From positions 806,001 to 870,000 of the forward strand of contig NZ_MDTQ01000001.1 in the NCBI RefSeq assembly GCF_001709345.1: 64,000 nt of DNA, written 5' to 3'. The stretch is from Terasakiispira papahanaumokuakeensis (GTDB taxonomy: Bacteria > Pseudomonadota > Gammaproteobacteria > Pseudomonadales > Halomonadaceae). Made by a program: the position numbers and the translations under genes. The notes beneath the pieces are model-generated. The model saw only the letters and a program-made list of their open reading frames with translations. It had not been told where the DNA came from and searched no databases. How positions within the stretch are numbered: position 1 is the first letter of the stretch; each line of letters opens with the position of its first letter. This document shows, one piece after another, positions 36,079-44,636 of this stretch.

Positions 36079-37119
36079 TTAAGTGTGCTGAATACGCTGT
36101 TGCCGAAGGTTATGGCCCATACGGCAAGCGATGAGGAACGCATTTCGGGTGGGGCCCACATTCGCTTTGCCCTGTCCGGCAATATCGAAAGCGGTGCCAT
36201 GAGCTGGGGTGGTGATCGGAATGGGGAGACCGCCTTGAACGGTGACCCCCTCCATAAAGCCCAGTAACTTGATCGCGATTTGACCTTGGTCGTGATACAT
36301 GGTGACGACCGCATCAAACTCGCCATCGCGAGCTTTAATAAATAAAGTGTCGGCGGGTAGGGGGCCTTGTATGGGATAGCCTAAAGCCTGACAAGCTTTT
36401 ACCGCAGGCGTAATGACTTCGATTTCTTCGCGCCCACAGGTACCGCCTTCTCCGCCATGGGGGTTGAATGCGGCGACGACAATGCGTGGATTGGGGTTAC
36501 CCGCCAGTTTCAAAGAGTCGTACATGAGACGGCTGGCAGCGATGATGCGCGCTTCCGTAATGTACGTAGCCGCCTCTTTAAGCGGTATATGAGAGGAGAT
36601 GCGTGCTGTCCATAAATGGCCCAGCGTATTGAACTCGCAAAAGTAGTCCGTCACCTTTAAGTGATCAGCAAAGAAGTGCAGCTCATCTTCGTATTGCAGC
36701 CCGCCTTTTTTCATTGAGAACTTATTTAAGGGGGCAAAACAGATGGCATCGATATCATTGGCCAGTGCCGCATCCATGCAGCGTGTTAATAGTGCCAGGA
36801 CGGATGCGCCTCCTGCAGCCGTTTCTTGGGCATAATGAATCGCATCTTGATCAACGGTATCCATGGGTAAAAATACGGGGCCTGAATACTGTCTAGCTTG
36901 ACTAAACTCACTGATTTCTGGGAGTTGATGGTCAATGCCAGCGACACGCTGTCCTTCTTGCCATAACCAGCGGTCACCGAGTAATACCGTGTGGACACCC
37001 TCAAAAATATCAGCTTCATTAAATAACTTCGCGATTAACTCAGGGCCAATACCTGCGGGGTCTCCAAGAATAACGGCAATAACAGGTTTTAGATCTTGAA
37101 CAGGTTTTAGATCTGGCAT
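36079..37119 (-). CDS. PdxA-family NAD-dependent dehydrogenase (PdxA2 type likely)
   Basis: A member of the 4-hydroxythreonine-4-phosphate dehydrogenase family. The signature GDPAGIGPELIAK opens the fold. Metal ligands lie in TARISSHIPLKEA, AFNPHGGEGGTCGREE and VTMYHDQGQIAIK. In TRAP or sugar-acid clusters, PdxA2 paralogues oxidise 4-phospho-erythronate or -threonate rather than making vitamin B6, and the context favours that. However, no partner kinase is seen. The ATG at 37119, seven bases after AAGGA, is chosen. The frame stays open for 32 more codons through a 21-bp tandem repeat, giving spurious FIEPTFGFIQP-like residues. Confidence 0.85.
   Translation of the reverse strand: MPDLKPVQDLKPVIAVILGDPAGIGPELIAKLFNEADIFEGVHTVLLGDRWLWQEGQRVAGIDHQLPEISEFSQARQYSGPVFLPMDTVDQDAIHYAQETAAGGASVLALLTRCMDAALANDIDAICFAPLNKFSMKKGGLQYEDELHFFADHLKVTDYFCEFNTLGHLWTARISSHIPLKEAATYITEARIIAASRLMYDSLKLAGNPNPRIVVAAFNPHGGEGGTCGREEIEVITPAVKACQALGYPIQGPLPADTLFIKARDGEFDAVVTMYHDQGQIAIKLLGFMEGVTVQGGLPIPITTPAHGTAFDIAGQGKANVGPTRNAFLIACRMGHNLRQQRIQHT
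37081..37116. repeat. 18-bp tandem duplication at the start of the PdxA-family gene
   Basis: The unit aacaggttttagatctKg occurs twice in a row (37081-37098, 37099-37116) and encodes the repeated DLKPVQDLKPV just after the initiator Met. It is in frame, so the enzyme simply gains six residues. Confidence 0.8.
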
Positions 37120-37134
37120 GTCATGGTCCTTTTT

Positions 37135-37197
37135 AATAAAACTAAAGGTCGATTCAATAAAACCAAAGTTCGGCTGAATAAAACCAAAGGTCGGTTC
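37135..37197. repeat. Three 21-bp tandem repeats between dctM and the PdxA-family gene
   Basis: The degenerate unit aataaaaccaaaggtcggttc occurs at 37135, 37156 and 37177, differing at one to four positions. It fills the whole intercistronic gap and reaches the dctM stop codon. Confidence 0.85.
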
Positions 37198-38476
37198 AAT
37201 AAAATAAATCGACAAGATAGAGTGATGTAGCCGGAATATAAGTGACGAGTAGTAGCACCATCAGCAATACGCCGATCATGGGAAAGTTCACTTTGGTGGT
37301 ATTCCACATGTCGGTTTTAGCGATCGAGCAGGCGGTTGCCAGTACAGAGGCGACTGGGGGTGTTTGCTGTCCAATGGCTAAGTTAAGCGTCAAAATCAAG
37401 CCAAAATGAATTGGGTCAATGCCGACTTGAGTCACCAGTGGCATGACGATGGGGACAACTAAAATAATGGCGGCGGCGCCATGGAGGAACATGCCCAATA
37501 GCAGTAATAAAATGTTGAGTAGTGCCAGTACTGCAAGGGGATCTTGGGTGATGGTGGTGATTTCTTGGGCCAGCTGTTGAGGCAGCTGCATCTCAGTTAA
37601 AAATAAACCTAATACCGCTGAGGTAGCGACTAATAACATCACAACGGCCGTTTGTATGACGCCCTCTGTGACGGCACGATATAAAATTTTTAAATTCAGT
37701 TCTCGGTAGATCAGGCCGCCAATGATCAGGGCAGCGAATACGGCAATGCCAGCCCCTTCAGTGGCGGTGACAAAACCACCAAAGATGCCCCCTAAAATAA
37801 TGACGGGAAGAATAAGCGCCCATGCGGCCTCTTTAAAGGCATGGCCTAAGCGACCCAATGAGAAGGCTTCTTCACGCGGTAAGTTGTATTTGACGGCGTA
37901 GTAGTAGCAGAAGCAGGCAAGACCAATACCCCCAATAATGCCGGGAATGATCCCGGCCACGAATAGCTGAACAATGGACACTTCGGCGATAGCACCGTAA
38001 ATGATCATCGACAGAGAAGGGGGGATAATGATGGCGAGAGAGGCTGATGAAGACGTAATCGCAGCAGAAAACTCGTGGTTGTAGTGTTTACGTTTCATTT
38101 CGGGAATCAGCACTGAGCCGGTTGCGGCCACATCAGCAACGGCTGATCCTGATATCTCAGCAAAAAACATCGAGACTCCGACATTCACCATAGCGAGGCC
38201 ACCTCTTACAAATCCCACCATGGCCGTCACTAAATTGATCAAACGGGTGGAGATTCCTGAGGTATTCATCAGCGCGCCCGCAAAAATAAATAGCGGAATG
38301 GCAATGAGTGGGAAATTGGTTGCGCCATTGAAAAGGGTCAGCGGAACATTAAGTAAATGCTCTGGCCCCATGTTGATATAAACACCCACCACACCGACAA
38401 CACCAATAGCGACGGCAATCGGGACATTGATCAGGACCAACGCGAACAAGGCTGCGATCACGATTAATAAAGTCAT
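37196..38476 (-). CDS. TRAP transporter large permease DctM-like
   Basis: The large membrane subunit of a sodium-driven TRAP transporter, about 12 helices over 426 residues. Family segments include NVPIAVAIGVVGV, ISGSAVADVAATGSVLIPEM and IIIPPSLSMIIYGAIAEVSI. IPATSLYLVDLFY closes the protein. Its start overlaps the dctQ stop by ATGA. It works with the binding protein and small permease upstream to import the acid substrate of this cluster. Confidence 0.95.
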   Translation of the reverse strand: MTLLIVIAALFALVLINVPIAVAIGVVGVVGVYINMGPEHLLNVPLTLFNGATNFPLIAIPLFIFAGALMNTSGISTRLINLVTAMVGFVRGGLAMVNVGVSMFFAEISGSAVADVAATGSVLIPEMKRKHYNHEFSAAITSSSASLAIIIPPSLSMIIYGAIAEVSIVQLFVAGIIPGIIGGIGLACFCYYYAVKYNLPREEAFSLGRLGHAFKEAAWALILPVIILGGIFGGFVTATEGAGIAVFAALIIGGLIYRELNLKILYRAVTEGVIQTAVVMLLVATSAVLGLFLTEMQLPQQLAQEITTITQDPLAVLALLNILLLLLGMFLHGAAAIILVVPIVMPLVTQVGIDPIHFGLILTLNLAIGQQTPPVASVLATACSIAKTDMWNTTKVNFPMIGVLLMVLLLVTYIPATSLYLVDLFY

Positions 38477-39027
38477 AAGCGTTGCTCCTTTAATCCTTGT
38501 TCGGCTAAACGGATGGCTTCTTCTATAGCCTCATGGTCACTGTCAATACCTTGCTTCATCTTTTTCCAAGCGCCAGGCAGGGATAACAGTTCACAAATAA
38601 TAAAAAGGACTGAACTCACCGGAATAACCGATTGTGTGAAGGTCAAGCTAACTTGTGGCAAAGAGACCAAACTATCCCATGCTAAAACGTCTAATACTTG
38701 GTAGCCGTAATAAGCCATGATGATAAAAAAGCTCACCACAATTAATTCACTTAAAATAAATAAAATAATGCGAATAAACGGATGAGCATTGCTGACAAAA
38801 CTGGGGAACCCCATATGAGCGCGTTTAATCGCCGCTAAGTTAGCCCCGTAAAAGGAGAGCCAAGCCAGCCCGATAGAGGCCACCTCATCATACCAAGTGA
38901 TAGAGCTGCCCAACGTTCTGAAGGCAACGGCTAAAAGTACGATTAAAGTCAGAGAAAGCAGCAAAGTTACGGTGAAAAATTCTAATATCTTTTCAGTAAT
39001 CAATCGTATTTGTTCTATTCGTATCAT
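38473..39027 (-). CDS. TRAP transporter small permease DctQ-like
   Basis: A four-helix small subunit of the TRAP transporter. It contains the conserved SSITWYDEVASIGLAWLSFYGANLAAIKRAHMGF and a C-terminal helix ending near SLPGAW. The acidic tail (MKKMKQGIDSDHEAIEEAIRLAEQG-like) is normal. An ATG at 39027 (MIRIEQIRL) fits the family start; an in-frame ATG at 39051 would add eight residues. Confidence 0.9.
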   Translation of the reverse strand: MIRIEQIRLITEKILEFFTVTLLLSLTLIVLLAVAFRTLGSSITWYDEVASIGLAWLSFYGANLAAIKRAHMGFPSFVSNAHPFIRIILFILSELIVVSFFIIMAYYGYQVLDVLAWDSLVSLPQVSLTFTQSVIPVSSVLFIICELLSLPGAWKKMKQGIDSDHEAIEEAIRLAEQGLKEQRL

Positions 39028-39083
39028 GGTCTTATACCCATTGAAGAACATTGGCGCGAATAACGGGCTGACAGGCGATTGTG

Positions 39084-40061
39084 TTATTGATCAGCGAGCT
39101 CCATGGCTCGATCGATTAAGGCTTGCCCACCTTCAACTTGCTCTGCAAACGCCTCATAGACAGAGGTGCTAGCTTTGATAAAGGCGTCTCGGTCAACCTC
39201 ATTCACTTCAATACCTGAGTCGCGCATAGTGCTGATGAGCTCCTGATCTAGCTCTGCGCCTCTGGTCAATGCCCATGATTGAGTCTCGATAGCGGCTTCG
39301 CTAATGGCGGTACGAATGTTTTCGGAGTACTGGTTCCAACCGCCCTGACCTGCGGTGAGCCAAATGGGGGTGTAGACGTGATTCGATAGCGATAGATATT
39401 TTTGAACTTCGTGAAGGCGCGCGCCATATATATTGCTGAGGGGGTTTTCCTGGCCATCAATCACCCCTGTTTGTAACCCGACAAAGACTTCAGAAAACGC
39501 CATGGGAGTGGGGTTGGCTCCCCAGGCTGAGAACATCCGCGTCCGCCAGTCACTTTGGGGCGTGCGGATGCGTAGCCCATTTAAATCAGAAGGCGTTGTG
39601 ATCGGGCGTTGGTTATTGGTGATATGACGGAACCCATTCTCCCAAGTCGAAATAATTTTTAAGCCTTTTTTCTCGGCGGTATCGGCCAAGTCCTGCATGA
39701 CGATTTCATCGTCAATTTGTTTGAGGTGCTCACGACTCTCTACCAGGTAAGGGAGGTCAAAGAGCGCAAACTCGGGTGCGACTGAGGACATAATCGATGA
39801 AATGGCAGCGAGGTCCACCGTGCCCAGGCGAAGGCGCTGGATGAGCTGACGTTCATCGCCTAGTTGGCCACTGTCGTAGTATTCCACTTGAACCTGATCA
39901 CCTAGCTTTTCCTCTAGATTGCGCTTGAATTCTAAGGCCGTTTGACCTTGCAAACTTTGGGACGACCCCCCAATAGCGAATACGATTTTTTCTTGACTCG
40001 CTTGGGCGTGGATAGAGAGCATGGCTATCGTTAAAGCTGCTATTTTCAGGGGGTTAGGCAT
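39084..40061 (-). CDS. TRAP transporter substrate-binding protein DctP-like
   Basis: The periplasmic receptor of the TRAP system. A signal peptide ends near IHAQA-SQ. The mature protein contains FKRNLEEKLGDQVQVEYYDSGQLGDERQLIQRLRLGTVDL and, later, LNGLRIRTPQSDWRTRMFSAWGANPTPMAFSEVF with the substrate-clamping Arg. The Q-x-G-V-I-D-G-Q-E-N-P segment is also present. GGAG six bases upstream of the ATG at 40061 decides the start. It is the first gene of the operon. The ligand is most likely a sugar acid. Confidence 0.94.
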   Translation of the reverse strand: MPNPLKIAALTIAMLSIHAQASQEKIVFAIGGSSQSLQGQTALEFKRNLEEKLGDQVQVEYYDSGQLGDERQLIQRLRLGTVDLAAISSIMSSVAPEFALFDLPYLVESREHLKQIDDEIVMQDLADTAEKKGLKIISTWENGFRHITNNQRPITTPSDLNGLRIRTPQSDWRTRMFSAWGANPTPMAFSEVFVGLQTGVIDGQENPLSNIYGARLHEVQKYLSLSNHVYTPIWLTAGQGGWNQYSENIRTAISEAAIETQSWALTRGAELDQELISTMRDSGIEVNEVDRDAFIKASTSVYEAFAEQVEGGQALIDRAMELADQ

Positions 40062-40176
40062 GATGTGCTCCTTTTTAGACTTATTGTTGTACTGGACTGC
40101 TGGTTGGTTCACCGTACCAGTTGATAAGCAATCTAGTCGGGTTGTGTTTTCTTAGTCAATAGAAAGGTGTTGAATG

Positions 40177-40190
40177 TAGACGTTTGTCTA
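40177..40190. promoter_or_regulatory. GntR-type operator candidate 1
   Basis: The perfect inverted repeat TAGAC-gttt-GTCTA lies about 115 bp upstream of dctP. Its half-sites (GTCTA/TAGAC) are the same as in the second palindrome at 40229-40247, which suits FadR-subfamily operators. Confidence 0.6.
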
Positions 40191-40228
40191 GTGATGGGAG
40201 ATATATTGTGAGGGTTTTGACTATTTTT

Positions 40229-40247
40229 TGGTCTACACTTTAGACCA
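40229..40247. promoter_or_regulatory. GntR-type operator candidate 2
   Basis: Perfect 7-bp arms TGGTCTA and TAGACCA flank the spacer cactt. The site ends 19 bp before the regulator's start codon, ideal for autorepression, and shares half-sites with candidate 1. Confidence 0.7.
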
Positions 40248-40266
40248 GTTGTTTAGAGAAGATCTT

Positions 40267-41013
40267 ATGGATAATTCAGTATTTGCGTTCGAAAAAGCAC
40301 TTAAGAATAAGACAAAAAAAGAAATATTAGTGGATAAGCTGATTAATATGCTGATGACAGGCTTACTACGTGAAGGTGATCTATTACCGAGTGAGCGTGA
40401 GCTTGCACAGCTGTTTGAAGTCAGTCGAGAGACGGTGCGCGGTGCTCTTTCTCAAATGGCGGCTTATGCTTTGATCAGCGTTTCTCACGGTAGCAAAACC
40501 CGAGTCATTGCCAATGAAGAAACGCTTGCACGTTTTCAGAATGCTCAAGACACCGCTAAGGTCACTGAAATCGAGCACTTTGATGTGGATTGTGTTTTTG
40601 AGAGTCGCATTGTGGTTGAAGCGGCCATTGCCAAGCGAGCCGCCACCAGAATTGATGCTGAAGGTATTCAGAAGCTGGAGCGCATGCTAGAGGCTCAGAG
40701 TCGGTTGTTTGATGCTCCGGTTTATTTCCAGCTGTCAGATCAAAACTTCCATAAGCTCATCTCTGAATATGCTGACAATGCTTTGTTGTTGCGCTATGCC
40801 CAAGAGCTCTATGGGTATGGGCTTGATCTGCGCCGGGCGGTGATGGTGGAAGAGGGCGCGATTGCGCGCAGTTATCAAGAACATGTCCATATTGTGGAGG
40901 CATTGAAACGGGGCGACCCGGAGGCTGCTGAGCGTGCGATGCTGGCTCACTTGGATAGTGTTTATCGCACGACGAAGGAGAAAGCCGCACGCCGAGAGGT
41001 GGACGCTTTGTGA
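40267..41013 (+). CDS. GntR-family (FadR subfamily, FCD domain) regulator
   Basis: A 248-residue regulator. The winged helix occupies about residues 12-75 (LPSERELAQLFEVSRETVRGALSQM). The FCD effector domain follows, with metal-site His residues in QNFHKLISEYA and EHVHIVEALKRGDPEAAERAMLAHL. The ATG at 40267 starts the HTH at the usual distance; the frame extends 13 codons upstream only through the operator. It diverges from the TRAP/catabolic operon and almost surely controls it, probably as a repressor relieved by the sugar acid or an intermediate. Confidence 0.92.
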   Translation: MDNSVFAFEKALKNKTKKEILVDKLINMLMTGLLREGDLLPSERELAQLFEVSRETVRGALSQMAAYALISVSHGSKTRVIANEETLARFQNAQDTAKVTEIEHFDVDCVFESRIVVEAAIAKRAATRIDAEGIQKLERMLEAQSRLFDAPVYFQLSDQNFHKLISEYADNALLLRYAQELYGYGLDLRRAVMVEEGAIARSYQEHVHIVEALKRGDPEAAERAMLAHLDSVYRTTKEKAARREVDAL

Positions 41014-41405
41014 TGATCCGATGGCGATAGGCTCTACAGGATCAGTCATAGGCTCAGTCTGAACAGGGCCTATGCCCTACTCAGCAGAGTAAAACCCTTG
41101 TTGAAATTTTCCCTCTTGAATGAGTCGTTGAACGATAGCGGTGTACGGCTGATAAGGCGGGCTTGAGCAAATTCTGGGCACGGCTAAACAATTGTCGTGC
41201 TCATTAATCGTGTAGTCTGTCAGCGCAAGCAACAGGTTCACTGTTTTCGAAGAAGACCCATTGGTGGTGGTCACATCACGAAGAGCCACTATGGAGATTC
41301 ACAATGAGAGGAGGTGTGGGCGCGGCCGCTTAAGGCGTTGATCGAGAATGACAGCTATATCGCGTGAATAACAACAACAATGATCGCTGATCGAGGATGA
41401 ATCGT
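41014..41405. other. Intergenic region before the AraC gene
   Basis: A 390-base gap. A 70-codon minus-strand frame (41077-41289, GTG start) lacks a ribosome-binding site and family resemblance, so I do not call it. It ends with a plausible upstream region for the AraC-type gene. Confidence 0.45.
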
Positions 41406-42386
41406 ATGAATATTCCCGTAGAGCGTGCTTGTCTCGATGTTGGTATACCTTGTGTGGTGCGTCAGCAGACGTGTGATATTCAACAGCATGCTGAAGAGCA
41501 TCAAGGTTGGGATCTTCAATTGATGCAATTGTCTTCGGGTTGCTTCAAAGGCCAGATGGTGCGATTTGAATTAGATGGACTCTCTCTGATTCGGGAATCG
41601 AGTAATCAGGCTTTGCTCAAGCGAGGTGCTTTGAGTTGCCATCAGGTCAGCTTTAATTTTCCGCTTTCTAAGCCTCGTGATCCTCTGATATGCCTAGGGC
41701 GCCGCTATGATTATGGCGGTGTGTTGGCGGTCATGGGGGGTGAGCTGCCGGAAATTCGTGTTGCAGCTGATCTGGATGTACTGTCCCTGAGCGTTGACTA
41801 TCAAAAATTGGCAGGCTTGTCCGATGAAACACAAGAAGCCATTGAGCGACTCCAGAGCGGGCCATGTTACTTACCTTCATTCTCTAGCTATCAAGCCTTG
41901 ACGCGACTATTCGACTTATCTTGCCAGTGGCTGGTATTACGTCCTGATCTGGTCTGTCGCTCAGTATTATCTGATGCCTTTTTGGGCCATATTGTCGATG
42001 CGCTAGCACAAGGAGCGGTGGAATCGGTGATGCCGTCAGAGCGCAAGAGAGTGGTTGACCGCGCGCGTGAAGTGATTGATGCCCATCATGATGAGCCGGT
42101 TTCGATCCCTTCCATTTGTCACGACATCGGGGTAAGCCAGCGCAAGTTACAGTACTGCTTTCAGGAGTATCTAGGCGTGAGCCCTGCCACTTACGTCCGC
42201 CTTTTTCGGCTCAATGCGGTGCATCGTTCGCTGGCTTGTGGGGATGCATGGCAAGTTCAGGATGAAGCCATACGTTGGGGTTTTTTTCATCTGGGACATT
42301 TTGCGATGGCTTACCGTCAACTGTTTGGTGAGCGGCCTTCAGAAACGCTTGAGCGTAGTCGACGAAATTCTGCCAAATCTGGATAA
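41406..42386 (+). CDS. AraC-family transcriptional regulator
   Basis: A 326-residue regulator with an N-terminal sensory half (about 1-210) and a C-terminal AraC HTH pair. The first helix set is ISICHD-type, seen as SIPSICHDIGVSQRKLQYCFQEYLGVSPATYVRLFRLN, and the second includes AIRWGFFHLGHFAMAYRQLFGERPSETL. The ATG at 41406 lies nine bases after GAGG; the ATG at 41397 touches the same purine run and is less likely. It probably activates the outer-membrane protein, transporter and amidase genes directly downstream. Confidence 0.9.
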   Translation: MNIPVERACLDVGIPCVVRQQTCDIQQHAEEHQGWDLQLMQLSSGCFKGQMVRFELDGLSLIRESSNQALLKRGALSCHQVSFNFPLSKPRDPLICLGRRYDYGGVLAVMGGELPEIRVAADLDVLSLSVDYQKLAGLSDETQEAIERLQSGPCYLPSFSSYQALTRLFDLSCQWLVLRPDLVCRSVLSDAFLGHIVDALAQGAVESVMPSERKRVVDRAREVIDAHHDEPVSIPSICHDIGVSQRKLQYCFQEYLGVSPATYVRLFRLNAVHRSLACGDAWQVQDEAIRWGFFHLGHFAMAYRQLFGERPSETLERSRRNSAKSG

Positions 42387-42444
42387 CGAGATCATTGCAG
42401 ACGACATAAGCTGGTGCACTCCACTTCTGATGACTAGGTGCACA

Positions 42445-43368
42445 ATGAAAACAATATTGCCTGTCTGTCTTGCTCTGATCTGCACGTCCTACATGCATTC
42501 AGCGTTAGCGACTGAAAATGGATCGCCGACCACCCCGATGGGGACTTACGAGTTTGGTTCTGGTTTCTTGCCCCCTGCGACACCCGGCGGCACCTTCGGA
42601 TTACGCACGGCCTGGTATTCGACCCATGATCAGCGAACCGATAATGGGTCCCGCTCTCCTAACGATTTCTCCCTCGACGTCTTATCCATCGGCCTAGCGT
42701 ATATCCGCATGACGGATCAGACACTGTTTGGTGCACGCTATGGCTTTGGTGGCGTCATGCCTTTTTTCGATATGGAGGCCAACCTGGATGTGAATGTGGG
42801 AGGGCGTCAGGTGTTTCATGATGATGCTCATGTCTTGGCACAGGCCGATGCGCAAATCATGCCATTGATGTTGGCTTGGCAGCCGGCAGCCAATCTGGGC
42901 ATCAGTGCCCAGTTCCAAATTCAAGTGCCTACTGGGGAATATGATCAGGATCGGTTGATTAATCCTGGCCTTAACCACTGGACCTTCTCACCTATTGTTG
43001 GGCTGACCTATATCACTGAAGGCGGTCTCGAACTCTCAACTTTGTCACAGATCGATGTGAATACCCGTAATACCGATACTGATTACCGTAGCGGTGTGGA
43101 GTATCGCAATGAGTTTGCGATTGGCCAGCATCTAGATAACTGGACGCTGGGCCTTGGAGGCTACTATTACGATCAACTCAGTGATGATAAGAGCCCATCG
43201 TTATCGGCAGGGGATGGCCGTCGAGCGCGTGTTTGGGCGGCGGGTCCCGCGGTGAGTTTTTTTTCGCCAGGTCTGCCCGCTGTCTGGTTCCATGTTTATA
43301 AGGAATTTGGCGCCGAGAATCGCACTCAAGGCTACAACGCGGCTGTCCGTCTAGCCTACAGCTTTTAG
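42445..43368 (+). CDS. SphA/phenol meta-pathway-type outer-membrane protein
   Basis: A 307-residue exported protein. The signal peptide ends near HSALA-TE. The body contains PPATPGGTFGLRTAWYSTHDQRTDNG, repeated beta strands and a C-terminal aromatic AAVRLAYSF typical of outer-membrane barrels. It resembles proteins annotated as transporters of the meta-pathway phenol degradation family (COG4313). A role in uptake of a hydrophobic substrate is likely. The ATG at 42445 begins the signal peptide; the frame is open far upstream into the AraC gene. Confidence 0.82.
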   Translation: MKTILPVCLALICTSYMHSALATENGSPTTPMGTYEFGSGFLPPATPGGTFGLRTAWYSTHDQRTDNGSRSPNDFSLDVLSIGLAYIRMTDQTLFGARYGFGGVMPFFDMEANLDVNVGGRQVFHDDAHVLAQADAQIMPLMLAWQPAANLGISAQFQIQVPTGEYDQDRLINPGLNHWTFSPIVGLTYITEGGLELSTLSQIDVNTRNTDTDYRSGVEYRNEFAIGQHLDNWTLGLGGYYYDQLSDDKSPSLSAGDGRRARVWAAGPAVSFFSPGLPAVWFHVYKEFGAENRTQGYNAAVRLAYSF

Positions 43369-43376
43369 GAGGTCTT

Positions 43377-44636
43377 ATGACTACCCAAAATGTGAGTCGT
43401 CAGGCCGGTGCGCGGGAAGGCGTTATTTTATTACTAGGAAGTAGTTTGACCATTGTCGGCTCTGTGATGGTCGCACCGATACTTCCCCTCATGGTGGCGA
43501 ATTTTGCCCCTCATTATCCTCATGCTGCGTTATGGGTACCGTTGGCGATCACCGGGCCTGCGCTGGCGATTGCCTTGTTTGCGCCGTTCGCTGGGTGGCT
43601 AGCGGATCGTCTTGGTCGCAAGCGTATGTTGATGATTGCGACATTCTGCTATGCCTTACTGGGTGCATTGCCTGCATGGCTTGATGGGCTGCACAGCATC
43701 GTGGGGGTGAGACTGCTTTTTGGTTTATCCGAAGCGATGGTGATGACTGTGTGCTCAACATTGATTGCCGATTACTGGCAGGGTGAGCAGCGGCTGAAGT
43801 ATGTGAATCGCCAGGTGGTGACTATCGCGCTGGTGGGGGCTGGCTTTTTCGTATTAGGCGGTGCATTGGGTGAGCACTCATGGCGTTGGCCTTTCTACCT
43901 TTATCTGCTACCGCTGCTGTTGCTGCCATTGATGGCTCGGGTGTTGTGGGAGCCTCGTGTATCCAGCCCTCAGTCGTCGGCTTCCATTCAGGACGCCACA
44001 GTGGATCAGGATCGTCGGGTTGACCTCATGCCATTACTCGCCGGTTACCTGTTGGTCGGATTCGGTATGGTGCTGAGCTTCGTTGTGCCAGTGCAAACAC
44101 CGGTTTTGCTGGTGGCGCTGGGCGTCACGTCGACGACTTTAATTGGATTGGCGACAGGAGCAGGATTGCTGGCCTCGCTGGTTGGTGCCCTACTATGGCC
44201 CCTGGTTCGGCGTACTCTCGGTGTGAGGGGATGCAATGTGACGTTATTGTTGCTGATTGCTTTAGGCCTGGTTGGATTGGCCCTTGCCCAAAGTTACACC
44301 TTTGTACTGGTGTCTATTGTCGTTCACGGCATGGGTGCGGGCATGTTGGTGCCTAATGCGATGGCGCCAGTGATGAATGCATTGCCTCCTGCCTTGAGAG
44401 GACGAGGGATGGGGTTTTTTACCGCCTTTCTTTATTTGGGGCAGTTTATTAGCCCGTTGATTGTCAGCCTGGCGGCTTCGCTGGTCGGTGGTTTGGTTAA
44501 CGGTATTCTCGCGCTTGCAATATTCGGAGCACTTTACGCTGTGCTTTGGTGTTTAGGTGTGATCGTCAAGCGCCAAGCAGCGACCTCCCATCATCCCTCT
44601 TCTTTGATCTCTCAGGAGCACCATCATGAATCATGA
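43377..44636 (+). CDS. MFS transporter
   Basis: A 419-residue inner-membrane carrier with 12 helices. The loop 2-3 motif GWLADRLGRKRMLM and the loop 8-9 region are present, and the central loop is short. AGGAGG, overlapping the previous stop, sits ideally before the ATG. Its place between a substrate-specific outer-membrane protein and an amidase suggests it imports the amide or exports a product. Its ligand class is not readable from the sequence. Confidence 0.92.
   Translation: MTTQNVSRQAGAREGVILLLGSSLTIVGSVMVAPILPLMVANFAPHYPHAALWVPLAITGPALAIALFAPFAGWLADRLGRKRMLMIATFCYALLGALPAWLDGLHSIVGVRLLFGLSEAMVMTVCSTLIADYWQGEQRLKYVNRQVVTIALVGAGFFVLGGALGEHSWRWPFYLYLLPLLLLPLMARVLWEPRVSSPQSSASIQDATVDQDRRVDLMPLLAGYLLVGFGMVLSFVVPVQTPVLLVALGVTSTTLIGLATGAGLLASLVGALLWPLVRRTLGVRGCNVTLLLLIALGLVGLALAQSYTFVLVSIVVHGMGAGMLVPNAMAPVMNALPPALRGRGMGFFTAFLYLGQFISPLIVSLAASLVGGLVNGILALAIFGALYAVLWCLGVIVKRQAATSHHPSSLISQEHHHES

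Noticed and set aside
37135-37197. Three regular repeats as a mini-CRISPR
   Set aside because: The units are directly adjacent with no spacers, AT-rich and without dyad symmetry; no cas genes are near.
41077-41289. 70-codon minus-strand open frame between the GntR and AraC genes
   Set aside because: It needs a GTG start, has no ribosome-binding site and shows no family resemblance.
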